DNA of 22,742 nt, taken from assembly GCA_018715445.1 (NCBI GenBank), contig DVLP01000241.1, positions 1-22,742 on the forward strand, read 5' to 3'. Positions 1-8,373 of the stretch are shown piece by piece. Made by a program: the position numbers and the translations under genes. Source of the DNA: Candidatus Avipropionibacterium avicola. Lineage in GTDB: Bacteria; Actinomycetota; Actinomycetes; Propionibacteriales; Propionibacteriaceae. Under the pieces are notes generated by a model, which did not search any database, was not told the DNA's origin, and worked only from the letters and a program-made list of their open reading frames with translations. Position 1 is the stretch's first letter, and every line of letters starts with the position of its first letter.

Positions 1-511
1 CGATCCCGTTGTGGACCATCTTGGCGAAGTGACCGGCGCCGTGGTCCCCGGCGTGCACGTAGCCGTACGGGCCCTCGGGCTTGAGGGTCTGGAAGATCGG
101 CTGGCAGTGCTCGACCTGCTCGGTCGGTCCACCGACCATCAGGGCATAGCCGGCGTCCTTGCCCCAGACACCACCCGAGACGCCGCAGTCGATGAAGTGC
201 ACCCCACTCTCGGCCAGCCGCTCGGCACGCGGACGGTCCTCCGACCAGCGGGTGTTGCCACCGTCGATGACGATGTCACCCTCCGACAGCAGCGGGGCGA
301 GCTCGTCCAGGACGTTGTCGAGGAACTGCACCGGCACCATCAGCCACACGATCCGGGGCCCGGAGCCCAACTGGTCGACCATGTCGGCCATCGAGCTCGC
401 ATCGGACAACTCCGGGTTGGTGTCGTAGCCGATGACGGTGTGGCCGCCGGACCGCAACCGGTCCCGCATGTTGCCGCCCATCTTGCCCAAGCCGACGAGT
501 CCCAGTTCCAT
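1..511 (-). CDS. gnd: 6-phosphogluconate dehydrogenase, decarboxylating (C-terminus off the window)
   Basis: The protein oxidises and decarboxylates 6-phosphogluconate to ribulose 5-phosphate in the pentose phosphate pathway. The visible 170 residues start MELGLVGLGKMGGNM, a Rossmann GxGxxG fold. Further along are the family signatures VIDGGNTRWSED and FIDCGVSGGVWGKDAG and the active-site stretch HFAKMVHNGI at the window edge. The second Rossmann strand ends in an acidic residue (GYDTNP), which in this family suggests NAD rather than NADP; that is inference. The compact spacing resembles the short (about 300 aa) class. The ATG follows AAGGGG at good spacing. In many actinobacteria gnd directly follows dnaN and precedes recF; here it is separated from dnaN by a catabolic cluster, and recF would lie beyond position 1. 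Confidence 0.93.
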   Translation of the reverse strand, partial: MELGLVGLGKMGGNMRDRLRSGGHTVIGYDTNPELSDASSMADMVDQLGSGPRIVWLMVPVQFLDNVLDELAPLLSEGDIVIDGGNTRWSEDRPRAERLAESGVHFIDCGVSGGVWGKDAGYALMVGGPTEQVEHCQPIFQTLKPEGPYGYVHAGDHGAGHFAKMVHNGI

Positions 512-590
512 GGCCGTGCCCCTTCCGTCCGTACGCGTGGTCCTGCACCAGCCATCTTGCTACACCGACGGGGTCCCGTCACGGGGTCCG

Positions 591-638
591 CCCCTCGACG
601 AGCTCGGGGGCGTTGGGAGACGAGCTCGGGGGACGAGG
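591..638. repeat. dispersed intergenic repeat, copy A (with a partial second unit)
   Basis: CCCCTCGACGAGCTCGGGG at 591-609 is followed by CGTTGGGAG, then a partial second unit CGAGCTCGGGGG at 621-632. The same core occurs at 9378-9407 and, in the opposite orientation, in the array at 16973-17056. The copy sits three bases past the stop codon of the solute-binding protein gene in the 129 bp gap before gnd. It can fold into an imperfect GC hairpin, so it may affect the 3' end of that mRNA. No transposase is nearby. Confidence 0.6.
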
Positions 639-640
639 TG

Positions 641-2239
641 TCAGAGCTGGGCCTGGTACTCCTCGCGCATGTCGTCTCCGCCCTTGCGCTTCCAGTCCTC
701 GACGACGTCGGACCAGGAACTCACCGGCTTGCGGCCCTGGATGATGTCGCTCTGGGCCTGGCTGGTCAGCTTGGTCAGCTGCTGCCCCTTGGAGGCCTGC
801 GTCTCGGAGTACAGGCCGCGGACCGCGCTGGGGACGACCTCGCCGCCGACCTCGGCCTCGTACTCGCACTCGGCCTGGGTGACCTCGGGGAACTCCGGCG
901 AGTACATGAAGTTCGGGTTGCCGGGGAACAGGGTGACCGGGAACTGTTCAGAGACTCCGTCGGGGTCGGGGATCGGCTGACCCTCGTCGTCGAAGTTGTA
1001 GTTGTGGCCCTCCTTGCCGTACTGCACGTCGAGGTACTCCTGGGTGCCGAAGGGCGCGGCCAGGTAGTTCATCATCGCCAGCACGACCTTGATCCGGTCG
1101 TCGGTGAGCTCCTTGTTGATGCTCAACCAACTCGTCGCGGCGGCACCGATCCGGACCGGCGCATTGCCACCGCCCTCGAGGCGAGGCATCGGGACCGGCT
1201 TGACCGTCAGGGTCGGTGCCCCGGGCCGGTAGAGCGGCATGGCTCGGGTGAAGCCGGCGCCACCGACCTCGAAGAGCACGAAGGAAGGCTTCTGGAAGTA
1301 CGGCACCAGCGGCGGGTCCTGGAACGAGTCCGGATGGAACAGTCCCTCGTCCCACATCCCCCGGACGTACTCGAGGTAGTCCGGATAGATCGGTGACTCG
1401 ATCTCGTTGACCAGGCCCTGGTCGGTCTGCTCCCACACGTTGGGCAGGCCGAACATCGTCCTGATCGAGCTGTTGGTCGGCTGGACCATGGCGAACCGGT
1501 CGGCCGAACGGTCGGTGATCTCGCGGCACAGGTCCAGGAACGACTCGCCGTCGGTGAGGTCCAGCTCGATCCCCAGGTCCGCCAAGGTGTCGGTCCGGGC
1601 CTCGAGGCGGGCACCGATCGGCAGCAACGGGCGCGGGATGCCGTAGATCTTGCCGTTGAAGACGGTCTCCTCCCATGCCTCGGTCGCGAAGTTGGCCAGG
1701 TACGGGTAGTCGTTGATGGCCTCGCCGGCCAGGAACGGGGTCAGGTCGGCGAACTTGGTCTCCAGGACCTGGTCGAGCCGAGGCAGCGAGGGCATCTGGA
1801 TGATCTCCGGCATGTCGCCGCCGGCCACCAGGGTCTGGACCTTGGAGGTGTAGTCATCGCCCTTGATCCACTGCAGCTCCAGGTCTGCACCGAGCTGGGT
1901 GTTGAGGTTCTGCCACCACTGGTTCTTCGCCATGGATGGCGGAGCACCCACCGAGGCCGTGGTGAGGGCCTTGAGTGGCGTGCCGTCGCCGGGTGGCTCG
2001 GTGATCCCGTCGAACGGTGGGTTCGGGAACTTCAGGAAGCCCGGCACCGAGTTGTCGTTCGACGGCTCGATGTCCGGGGTGACCTCGGAGAACTCGACGT
2101 AGTCCGGCAAGGAGGCGTCGCCGCGACCCCCGTCCGTGGGCCTTTCGTTGCGCTGTGTGCGGCACCCGGCCAGGGCGGCGGTGCCTGCGGCGGCCGAGCC
2201 CCACAGCAGCGTGCGACGGCTCATCGGTGTGCTGGTCAT
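641..2239 (-). CDS. extracellular solute-binding lipoprotein of an ABC transporter (family 1 / LipO-like)
   Basis: The 532-residue protein begins MTSTPMSRRTLLWGS, with a twin arginine, a hydrophobic stretch and the lipobox LAGC (Cys26). This marks a Tat-type exported lipoprotein anchored to the outer membrane face. The mature part reads like large sugar/oligosaccharide-binding proteins of the LipO/YtcQ group, for example PEIIQMPSLPRLDQVLE and ETVFNGKIYGIPRP. The ligand is unknown. The start at 2239 is chosen because GGAGGA lies five bases upstream and the signal peptide begins there; an in-frame ATG at 2224 is the alternative, and the frame stays open further upstream without a good ribosome site. 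No permease or ATPase gene lies in the window, so the protein must use components encoded elsewhere or beyond gnd. It has its own AT-rich promoter region with a dyad. Confidence 0.9.
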   Translation of the reverse strand: MTSTPMSRRTLLWGSAAAGTAALAGCRTQRNERPTDGGRGDASLPDYVEFSEVTPDIEPSNDNSVPGFLKFPNPPFDGITEPPGDGTPLKALTTASVGAPPSMAKNQWWQNLNTQLGADLELQWIKGDDYTSKVQTLVAGGDMPEIIQMPSLPRLDQVLETKFADLTPFLAGEAINDYPYLANFATEAWEETVFNGKIYGIPRPLLPIGARLEARTDTLADLGIELDLTDGESFLDLCREITDRSADRFAMVQPTNSSIRTMFGLPNVWEQTDQGLVNEIESPIYPDYLEYVRGMWDEGLFHPDSFQDPPLVPYFQKPSFVLFEVGGAGFTRAMPLYRPGAPTLTVKPVPMPRLEGGGNAPVRIGAAATSWLSINKELTDDRIKVVLAMMNYLAAPFGTQEYLDVQYGKEGHNYNFDDEGQPIPDPDGVSEQFPVTLFPGNPNFMYSPEFPEVTQAECEYEAEVGGEVVPSAVRGLYSETQASKGQQLTKLTSQAQSDIIQGRKPVSSWSDVVEDWKRKGGDDMREEYQAQL

Positions 2240-2253
2240 TCTGATCCTCCGTC

Positions 2254-2288
2254 GAGCAAGATTGGACAGTGCAATATTGCTCATTCTA
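2254..2288 (-). promoter_or_regulatory. candidate promoter -10 and operator dyad of the solute-binding protein gene
   Basis: On the minus strand TAGAAT (2288-2283) is a good -10. Immediately downstream is an inverted repeat: + strand arms GAGCAAGATTG (2254-2264) and CAATATTGCTC (2272-2282), ten of eleven bases complementary, separated by 7 bases. The patch is strikingly AT-rich for this chromosome. A dyad over the transcription start is the classic place for a repressor. It could also act as an RNA stem-loop in the 5' leader. No convincing -35 was seen. Confidence 0.45.
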
Positions 2289-2361
2289 GATGACCGCAAA
2301 TGTGCACCACGGAGGATGGCCCGTCGTTGGAGCCTCGGGAGGACGCGACCGAACGGATCGG

Positions 2362-3462
2362 TCAGTCGTGCGGGAAGTGTCGAGCGAGCCAGTTCAGCAG
2401 CCCTGAGGGCAACACCTCGTGCCCGCCGGAATGGACCTGGAGCTCCGCCCTGTCCGCAAGTCCGAGCTCCTGCCAATGGTGATGCGCCCTGGCGAACTCT
2501 GCCTCGATCTGTGGGGTCCAACCGATCGCATCGGCGTCACCGTGCTGCACGAGGAAGGGACGAGGGCAGATCAGCGATGCCAGCTCGGCATCGCCGAAAA
2601 TGCCCAGATGTCCGTGCAGGAAGGCATGATGCTCCGAGCGTGCCGCAAAGGTGACGTAGTGCTCCGGGTCCTCGACCACCATCTTCTGGCAACGATCGTT
2701 GAAGAAGGCGATGGAGGCGGCGGCGACGAAGCGTGGCTCCACCGGCGTCCAGTAGAGCGCGGCCAGCCCTCCCCAGCTGATGCCGACCAGCGCCATCGCC
2801 TCAGTGTTCAATGTGGGCTCAATTCCTGCGACAGCATCGATCAGCACACGACACCGCGCCAACTCGATGCCTTCCACGGTCGTCCCTGCCAGCCGGGCGA
2901 GGTCCTGAGCACGATTGCGCGGATCGATCGTGACCAGGTTCATGGGGGCCAGGACGGCATATCCCTTGTCGACCAGAGTCTGCCCGATGCCGTGGTAGCC
3001 ATCACGCCCCTTCGGTTTTCCCAACCCCAGCACGCGTTCCGGGCTGGACCCCAGGCCGTGTTGGAACACGATGAGCTTCTTGGCTCGCGGCGGCATCAGG
3101 AGAAGTCCTTGTGCACAAAGGCCATGGCCCACCGGCACTTCGATCCATCGGGCGTCGGCGATGACGTCGGACTGCGACACCATTGCGTCCCCTTCCGCCG
3201 TCAGATCAGGAGCTGCGAGGAGATCCTTCCACTGCTCACGTTGACCGGAAACTGAGTGGACATAGGGATCTGGGCCACTGTGGTCCCACTTCCAGTGCTG
3301 CTCGACGCGATCGCGGTACTCGTCCACGATCGTGGCACGGAACCATCCCTGGAGCTGGTCCCAGTAGTACTCATTGCGATCGGAGAGCCGCTGCTGAACC
3401 TCCTCATCCGGTGTTCTTTCGTTCACTGGCAGGGATGTGGCCCGATGCAGATTGGTCGTCAT
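2362..3462 (-). CDS. alpha/beta hydrolase (dienelactone hydrolase-like esterase)
   Basis: The 366-residue cytoplasmic protein has the alpha/beta-hydrolase layout. FQHGLGSSP (133-141) follows the first core strand, as expected for the oxyanion region. The nucleophile elbow is GISWGG with Ser229. The catalytic acid is probably Asp309 in VQHGDADAIGW, and the base is His348 in HSGGHEVLPSG. The N-terminal 100 residues form a helical extension. The substrate is unknown; acyl esters or lactones are typical for the family. The ATG follows GAAGGAGATCCC and overlaps the stop of the upstream propeller gene by four bases (ATGA), so the two are co-translated and probably work together. The gap of 122 bp to the solute-binding protein gene carries a separate promoter-like element. 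Confidence 0.85.
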   Translation of the reverse strand: MTTNLHRATSLPVNERTPDEEVQQRLSDRNEYYWDQLQGWFRATIVDEYRDRVEQHWKWDHSGPDPYVHSVSGQREQWKDLLAAPDLTAEGDAMVSQSDVIADARWIEVPVGHGLCAQGLLLMPPRAKKLIVFQHGLGSSPERVLGLGKPKGRDGYHGIGQTLVDKGYAVLAPMNLVTIDPRNRAQDLARLAGTTVEGIELARCRVLIDAVAGIEPTLNTEAMALVGISWGGLAALYWTPVEPRFVAAASIAFFNDRCQKMVVEDPEHYVTFAARSEHHAFLHGHLGIFGDAELASLICPRPFLVQHGDADAIGWTPQIEAEFARAHHHWQELGLADRAELQVHSGGHEVLPSGLLNWLARHFPHD

Positions 3463-5411
3463 GGGATCTCCTTCAGGGAGGGTGTGCTGGTCAGGTCGTC
3501 GAGTGACAGGCGAACCAGCTGGTCGGCGTCGGCCCAGTAGAGATGCCCGTCGGGAGCCGGGAGTGCGTGCTCGCCCAGGCCGAGGTACTGCACCTGATGG
3601 GTCCGGGTGTCGATGGTGAAGACGGTGCCTGATCCGGTGGCCCCCACCAACCAGGAGCGGTACGGATGGAGACTGCCCATCCCCCACAGCCCACCAACCG
3701 GACCGACCTTCACCAGATCGCGTACCGCCCTGGTCTGCGGATCCAGACGGAACACGTGGCCGCGGTCGGTCAGGCCCCAGACGGAGCCGTCGCGAGTCCT
3801 GGTCAGGGCACTCACGGCGCGAGCTCCCGGCTGCGGGACCTGGCTCCAGATCACCGTGCCGTCCGAGGGATCGACCAGGGCGACAGCCGCACTGGTGTCG
3901 TGGTCGTCGTCCCCGAGCACCTGCACGGAGGTCCCGAGCAGCACGGCGTCTCCGCCCAGCTCCACGAGCGTGGTCACCGAATGCCCGGGGATCGGCGTCC
4001 CGAGGTCGATCAGTTCCTCACTCTCGAGTTGCCACCGCAGGAGCCGTCCGTCGGCGACGCCGCGGGCTCCGGTCGAGCCGACCAGCACGTCCTGCTCGCG
4101 GGCCAGCAGCGCAAAGATCCTTTCCTGCCGATGCGACTCGAGCAGCCGGAAGAGACAGCGAGGATTGTCCGGGGGACCCACCCAGTCACGCGCGGTGTCG
4201 AACTCGTACACCGAGCCGTCCTGGTAGTGGCTGAACAGGATCCGCTGCGCCACGGTGGCAAAGGCATCGATCCGCGACCCGGGTCCACCGCTCACCCTGC
4301 AGAACCCCTCGTCACCATCGCGGTAACGGGCAAAGGTGGTCCGGGCCACCGAGCCGCCCACCAGGATCTCCCCCTCGGGTCCGACTCCCAGGGCACGGAT
4401 GGTCGTACCCCGCGGCGGGATCTGACTCTCGACCGGATCGCACCGGTCGTTGTCGAGCCGGTGGTGCCACAGGCTCCCGTAGGCATCGATCCCCAGGACG
4501 ACCTGATCGCCCTCGGGTGCCTCGACCAGATGGGCGCCGCTGTGGGGCAGGTGCGAGACCCCGTCGGGCAGTACGTCGTCGGCCAACCAGGTCTGGCCAC
4601 TGTCGAGGCAGTGGTGCACGACCCGTCGCTCGTCGAGGCCCACCAGGTGCACTCGGTCGGCAGCGTCCGGCTGGGTGACCCCGCGAGCCACCCGGTACGG
4701 GATCGGCGACTGCCAGCTGAGGGTGTCCAGGTCCAGCACCAGGCAGCTCTGCGAAGGGATCGTGTGCACGAAGAGCTTGCGGCGACGCACGGCGAGGTCG
4801 TCGATGCCGGTCACCGGGCCCAGGTCGGGTGGCAAGAGCACTGAGGTCCGCAACCCGGTCGCCGGGTCCCACCGATGGAGCCGGCCGTGCGCCTCGGTCC
4901 CGCACCACAGCCCACTGCCGTCCCAGGAGACAGCTCGCACCATGTCCTCGGTACGGTCGAGTCGACCGAGGTCATTGACCGTGTCACGACCCAGGTCCCA
5001 CCCGAAGATCCGCCCTCCGGGGAAGGTCCCGCCGTACAGCACGTCCTGCCCACCGTGTGCTCCGGGCGCCAACGTGGTGCTGGCGATGATCACCTGTCCG
5101 GGCAGCGGCATCCCGAGGTCGGTGATCTCGTCCTCGACAAGGTCGTAGCGGTAGAGGTTGGCCCCGCTCCACGACGAGATCCATGCGGTGCTCCCCGATG
5201 CGGTGACGTGATGGGCGCGGGTCATGGTGGCGATCTCGTGGACCGCCAACACCTCACCGTCAGCACAGTCCAGCACGCAGAGCGTCACCGGCAGGTCAGG
5301 TGGGCCACCGACGGTGACCAGCACCGGCCGTCCGTCGTGCCACTGTGCGAGGGCGGAAGCAGTCACCACGACCGACTCGATCGGGGTCCCGAGAGTGGTG
5401 ACCGACGCCAT
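3459..5411 (-). CDS. cytoplasmic beta-propeller protein, probably two tandem propellers; function unknown
   Basis: The 650-residue protein has no signal peptide or membrane segment. It is built of short repeated blades of the form GxLxRWDPxTxxxxDLG, for example near residues 84-104, 134-150, 177-190, 396-406, 456-476, 552-566 and 596-611. Residues 95-105 (EITDLGMPLPG) and 466-476 (ELIDLGTPIPG) nearly match, which suggests an internal duplication giving two stacked propellers. Family is PQQ/YVTN/Kelch-like by appearance. It could be a binding scaffold, or an enzyme (some lyases are propellers), but no catalytic signature was recognised. The start MASVTTLGTP is the first plausible in-frame ATG; only GGGG lies upstream, so the start is uncertain, and the frame stays open into antisense of the regulator gene. 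The gene is divergent from the PucR-type regulator and overlaps the hydrolase start by 4 bases. Confidence 0.75.
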   Translation of the reverse strand: MASVTTLGTPIESVVVTASALAQWHDGRPVLVTVGGPPDLPVTLCVLDCADGEVLAVHEIATMTRAHHVTASGSTAWISSWSGANLYRYDLVEDEITDLGMPLPGQVIIASTTLAPGAHGGQDVLYGGTFPGGRIFGWDLGRDTVNDLGRLDRTEDMVRAVSWDGSGLWCGTEAHGRLHRWDPATGLRTSVLLPPDLGPVTGIDDLAVRRRKLFVHTIPSQSCLVLDLDTLSWQSPIPYRVARGVTQPDAADRVHLVGLDERRVVHHCLDSGQTWLADDVLPDGVSHLPHSGAHLVEAPEGDQVVLGIDAYGSLWHHRLDNDRCDPVESQIPPRGTTIRALGVGPEGEILVGGSVARTTFARYRDGDEGFCRVSGGPGSRIDAFATVAQRILFSHYQDGSVYEFDTARDWVGPPDNPRCLFRLLESHRQERIFALLAREQDVLVGSTGARGVADGRLLRWQLESEELIDLGTPIPGHSVTTLVELGGDAVLLGTSVQVLGDDDHDTSAAVALVDPSDGTVIWSQVPQPGARAVSALTRTRDGSVWGLTDRGHVFRLDPQTRAVRDLVKVGPVGGLWGMGSLHPYRSWLVGATGSGTVFTIDTRTHQVQYLGLGEHALPAPDGHLYWADADQLVRLSLDDLTSTPSLKEIP

Positions 5412-5516
5412 GACCCCATTCTGGTCGACACCGCATCGGTCCACCTCTCGTGGGACGCGCCAAATCGAGGGCGATAGTGTCTGAGATGTGACCAATGCAC
5501 ACGGGCGTCGGTGCCG
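5412..5516. promoter_or_regulatory. divergent promoter region between the propeller operon and the PucR-type gene
   Basis: This 105 bp gap separates two divergent genes. On the plus strand GATAGT at 5473-5478 could be a -10 for the regulator. An imperfect dyad, GTCCAC (5439-5444) against GTGGGAC (5450-5456), lies mid-gap and could bind the regulator. No good -35 was seen on either strand. The arrangement suggests that the regulator controls the propeller-hydrolase operon and itself; that is inference. Confidence 0.35.
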
Positions 5517-7031
5517 ATGACCTCGTTGGCTGGGCTCGTCGACGATCTCGGGCCGTTGATGATCGACCCGAATCCCCTCGGTCCGGGAGCGTCCGGTGCC
5601 GGTACGGATGTGGTTGACCTGTGCCTCCACGCAGCGGGCACCCCGATCGCTGCCGGAGACCTGGTGCTGGCGGTGGACGTGCGCGATCACCAGGACCTGC
5701 GCACCCTCGTGACCGAGGCGATCACCGCTGGCGCCAGCGGCGTGATCAGTGTGGTGGCCGCTGACCGTACGGTGGTGGATCTTGCCCGTCGCGGTCGGCT
5801 GGCACTGGCCACCAAGGCCGTCACCACGTCGTGGACCGATCTCTTCCGGGCCTTGCAGGTCGCCCTGGACACCGCAGTCGGCGGGGTGCGGGACGAGCAC
5901 GGCTCGGCGGTGTTGCACCAGCACGCCGATCGGTTGGCCTCGCTCTGGCGCGGGCCGGTGACCATCGAGGACCTCGACGGTGTGCTGCTGGCCCACTCCC
6001 GCAACCAGGACGACGTCGACGAGGCACGCCGCACGACCATCGTCGACCGCCGGACCTCCCCGGAGAGGCTCGAGCAGTACCGAACCCGGGGCCTCGACTC
6101 CGCGCTGGCCGACGGTGACCAGGTCTGGGTGCCGGCCGAACCCGGTCGACGCAGTCGGACGATCCTGCCCATCCGGGTCGGCGATCAACCCGTGGGCTCG
6201 GTGTGGTTAGTGACCGATCAGCCATTGGGCCCCGACGACCTGGCTCGGGGACGACCCCTGCTGCACGGGCTGGCACACCATCTCAGCGATCCCGCCCCGG
6301 TCAGCGGTGGTGCCCTCGGGACCGCCCGCACCCTGCGCTCGGTGCTCCACCGGGCAACCACCGAGAGCCGGATCCCGCTGGGATCACCCCCGTGGGTCGT
6401 CGGGGTGATCACCGCACCCGGTCGCAACCCCGAGGTCCACCTGGGGCTCTGGTACGACCGCTTCCGGCGTCGCGGTTGGCGCGAACCCTTGCTGACCGTG
6501 CTCGACGATGCCGTGGTGTGCGTCCTGCACGACGACGGAACCGAGCCCGGCAGCCTCAGCTGGTGGCGTACCCAGGTCGAGGGGGTCTCCTCGGATCCGA
6601 CCACCCGGGTCGCTGTCGGGCGCCGGGCCATGAGCGCGGCCGAGCTGCACGACTCATGGACTGCGGCCAAGGAACTCACCACGATGTGTCAGTTGTGGCC
6701 CGAGCTCACCGAAGTGGTCCTGGACACCGAGCAGCACTGGTCCCGACTGGTGCTGGCACGATTGTTGCGCCACCGACCCGAGGACGAGCAGTGGCAGGTG
6801 GGTCCGTTGGCCGAAGTGCTGGCGCTACCGGAAGGCCTGCGCGAGACCTTGATGCAGTACCTGGCCACCGGCGCGAGCATCCCACGGACCGCCTCAGCCC
6901 TGACGATCCACCCGAACACGCTGCGTTATCGACTGGGGCGCATCGCACGGACCGGCGTCGACCTCGAGGACCCGTTGGTACGGATGGCCCTCCACCTTCA
7001 GCTGTTGACGATGGATTCCTCGTCCTCCTGA
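5517..7031 (+). CDS. PucR/CdaR-family transcriptional regulator
   Basis: The 504-residue protein starts MTSLAGLVDDLG. It has an N-terminal PucR-type ligand domain (about 1-125, ending in a segment rich in Val/Ala), a GAF/CdaR-like middle section, and a C-terminal PucR helix-turn-helix at about 453-476 (SIPRTASALTIHPNTLRYRLGRI), followed by DLEDPLVRMALHLQL. The NTLRYRL motif is the hallmark of this family, whose members usually activate catabolic operons in response to a metabolite. GTG at 5511 is an alternative start in the same frame, and neither has a strong Shine-Dalgarno. It is transcribed away from the propeller operon and towards dnaN. It is the only plus-strand gene in the left arm and so runs against the replication fork. 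Confidence 0.88.
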   Translation: MTSLAGLVDDLGPLMIDPNPLGPGASGAGTDVVDLCLHAAGTPIAAGDLVLAVDVRDHQDLRTLVTEAITAGASGVISVVAADRTVVDLARRGRLALATKAVTTSWTDLFRALQVALDTAVGGVRDEHGSAVLHQHADRLASLWRGPVTIEDLDGVLLAHSRNQDDVDEARRTTIVDRRTSPERLEQYRTRGLDSALADGDQVWVPAEPGRRSRTILPIRVGDQPVGSVWLVTDQPLGPDDLARGRPLLHGLAHHLSDPAPVSGGALGTARTLRSVLHRATTESRIPLGSPPWVVGVITAPGRNPEVHLGLWYDRFRRRGWREPLLTVLDDAVVCVLHDDGTEPGSLSWWRTQVEGVSSDPTTRVAVGRRAMSAAELHDSWTAAKELTTMCQLWPELTEVVLDTEQHWSRLVLARLLRHRPEDEQWQVGPLAEVLALPEGLRETLMQYLATGASIPRTASALTIHPNTLRYRLGRIARTGVDLEDPLVRMALHLQLLTMDSSSS

Positions 7032-7033
7032 GT

Positions 7034-7046
7034 GGTGGGAACCACC
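7034..7046. terminator. short hairpin between convergent PucR-type gene and dnaN
   Basis: GGTGG-GAA-CCACC lies in the 31 bp gap between the two stop codons. The stem is GC-rich and symmetrical, so it could end transcription from both sides, but there is no T-tract on either strand. Confidence 0.3.
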
Positions 7047-7062
7047 CCAGGCAGCGATCGGG

Positions 7063-8217
7063 TCAGCTCGGTTCGCGCATCAACATCACGACGTGACGGT
7101 AATCCGACTCCGGATCCCCGTCGAGCTGCTGCAGACCCATGATCAGGCAGGGCTTGCCCGGTGCGGTGAAGGCGAAGTCCACGTACGGCGTGGTGAAGGC
7201 ACTCAGCGCATCGGACAGATAGATCGGGTTGAAGCTGGCTCCCACGATCTCGTGGTCCTGGACGTTCTCGATGGTCGCCTCGAGGCCTTCGGTGCCCTGG
7301 GCCTGGTCACCGGTCGCGGCGGACAAGGTCACCGAGGACTCCTCGAAGACCATCCGCAGCGAGGTGTTGCGCTCGGCGACCAGGGAGATGCGGCGTACCG
7401 CGGCCATCAGGTCGTTGGTCGACAACCGAACGTGCAGAACGCCCTGGAGGTTCATGATGTGGCGCACCTTGGGGAACTCGCCGTCCAGCAGGCGGGTGGT
7501 GGTGTGACGCACCCCGCCCGGGCCGGTGCCCTCGAATCCGATCATCCCGTCGCCGGAACTGGCCGCCGACAGGCTCAGGTGGACCGATTCGCCGCTGACC
7601 ATCGACTTCGAGGTCTCCGAGAGCACGCGGGCCGGCACCAGCGCGTTGGCGCTGATCTGCGGGTTGCCCGGGTTCCAGGAGATCTCCTTCAGCGCCATCC
7701 GGTAGCGGTCGGTCGCCAGCAGCGACAGGGTCTCGCCCTCGATCTCGACCCGCACACCGGTGAAGACCGGCAGCAACTCGTCACGCCCGGCCGCCACGAC
7801 GACCTGGGAGACCGCTTCGGCGAAGGCATTGCTGGCCACCGTCCCGGTCTCCTCCGGCATCGCCGGCAGGCTCGGGTACTCGTCGATCGGCAGGCATTGC
7901 AGGCTGAACCTGGTCGAGCCACAGGTCAGCTCGACCTTCTGGCCGTCGGAGTTGAGGTGCACCGGCTTGTTGGGCAGCGAGCGCGAGATGTCGGCCAGCA
8001 GCTTGCCCGAGACCAGGGCTTCGCCCTCGTCGGAGACGGTGGCCTCGACGTCGATGCGTGCCGAGGTCTCGTAGTCGAAGGTCGACAGGGTGACGCCGGT
8101 GTTGTCAGCGCGGATCAACAGACCGTTGAGGACCGGGTGGCTGGGCCGACTCGGAAGTGTCCTGGCCGCCCACTGGACCGCATCGGCGAGGACGTCGCGG
8201 GCGAGTTGGATCTTCAA
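7063..8217 (-). CDS. dnaN: DNA polymerase III sliding clamp, beta subunit
   Basis: The 384-residue protein is the ring-shaped clamp that tethers DNA polymerase III to DNA. It starts MKIQLARDVLADAVQWAARTL and contains typical clamp stretches: ELLPVFTGVRVE, LLATDRYRMAL, RLLDGEFPKVRHIM and the C-terminal YRHVVMLMRE. Length is normal for the family. The start codon is TTG at 8217, fixed by a perfect AGGAGG seven to eight bases upstream and by alignment of the N-terminus with the family. The upstream gap of 483 bp carries the likely origin. Its usual neighbours, dnaA on one side and gnd/recF on the other, are both displaced here. Confidence 0.97.
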   Translation of the reverse strand: MKIQLARDVLADAVQWAARTLPSRPSHPVLNGLLIRADNTGVTLSTFDYETSARIDVEATVSDEGEALVSGKLLADISRSLPNKPVHLNSDGQKVELTCGSTRFSLQCLPIDEYPSLPAMPEETGTVASNAFAEAVSQVVVAAGRDELLPVFTGVRVEIEGETLSLLATDRYRMALKEISWNPGNPQISANALVPARVLSETSKSMVSGESVHLSLSAASSGDGMIGFEGTGPGGVRHTTTRLLDGEFPKVRHIMNLQGVLHVRLSTNDLMAAVRRISLVAERNTSLRMVFEESSVTLSAATGDQAQGTEGLEATIENVQDHEIVGASFNPIYLSDALSAFTTPYVDFAFTAPGKPCLIMGLQQLDGDPESDYRHVVMLMREPS

Positions 8218-8310
8218 CTTCAGGCCTCCTGTGTGGGCCGGTCGAGCGGCACGGGTACGGCAAAGGTCACCGGGGTCGTCCGATCGATGAGGTCAACGAC
8301 CGGTCTGGTG

Positions 8311-8316
8311 ATCATA
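8311..8316 (-). promoter_or_regulatory. candidate -10 element for dnaN
   Basis: TATGAT on the minus strand matches five of six bases of the -10 consensus, roughly 95 bases before the dnaN start codon. No good -35 is visible 16-18 bases upstream. The transcript would start inside the origin region. Confidence 0.35.
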
Positions 8317-8373
8317 GCGACCCGGGGACGCGGTTGGCGAAGAAGGACTGTCCGCCAGGTGGGGTCGAGGAAG

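Noticed and set aside
2240..2521. Longer start for the solute-binding protein (626 residues)
   Set aside because: It runs antisense into the hydrolase gene and would bury the Tat/lipobox signal; the strong GGAGGA supports 2239.
5412..6188. N-terminal extension of the propeller reading frame to 6188 (909 residues)
   Set aside because: The extra 259 residues are antisense to the PucR-type gene, are Arg/Gly/His-rich without protein-family character, and the blade repeats start only after MASVTT.
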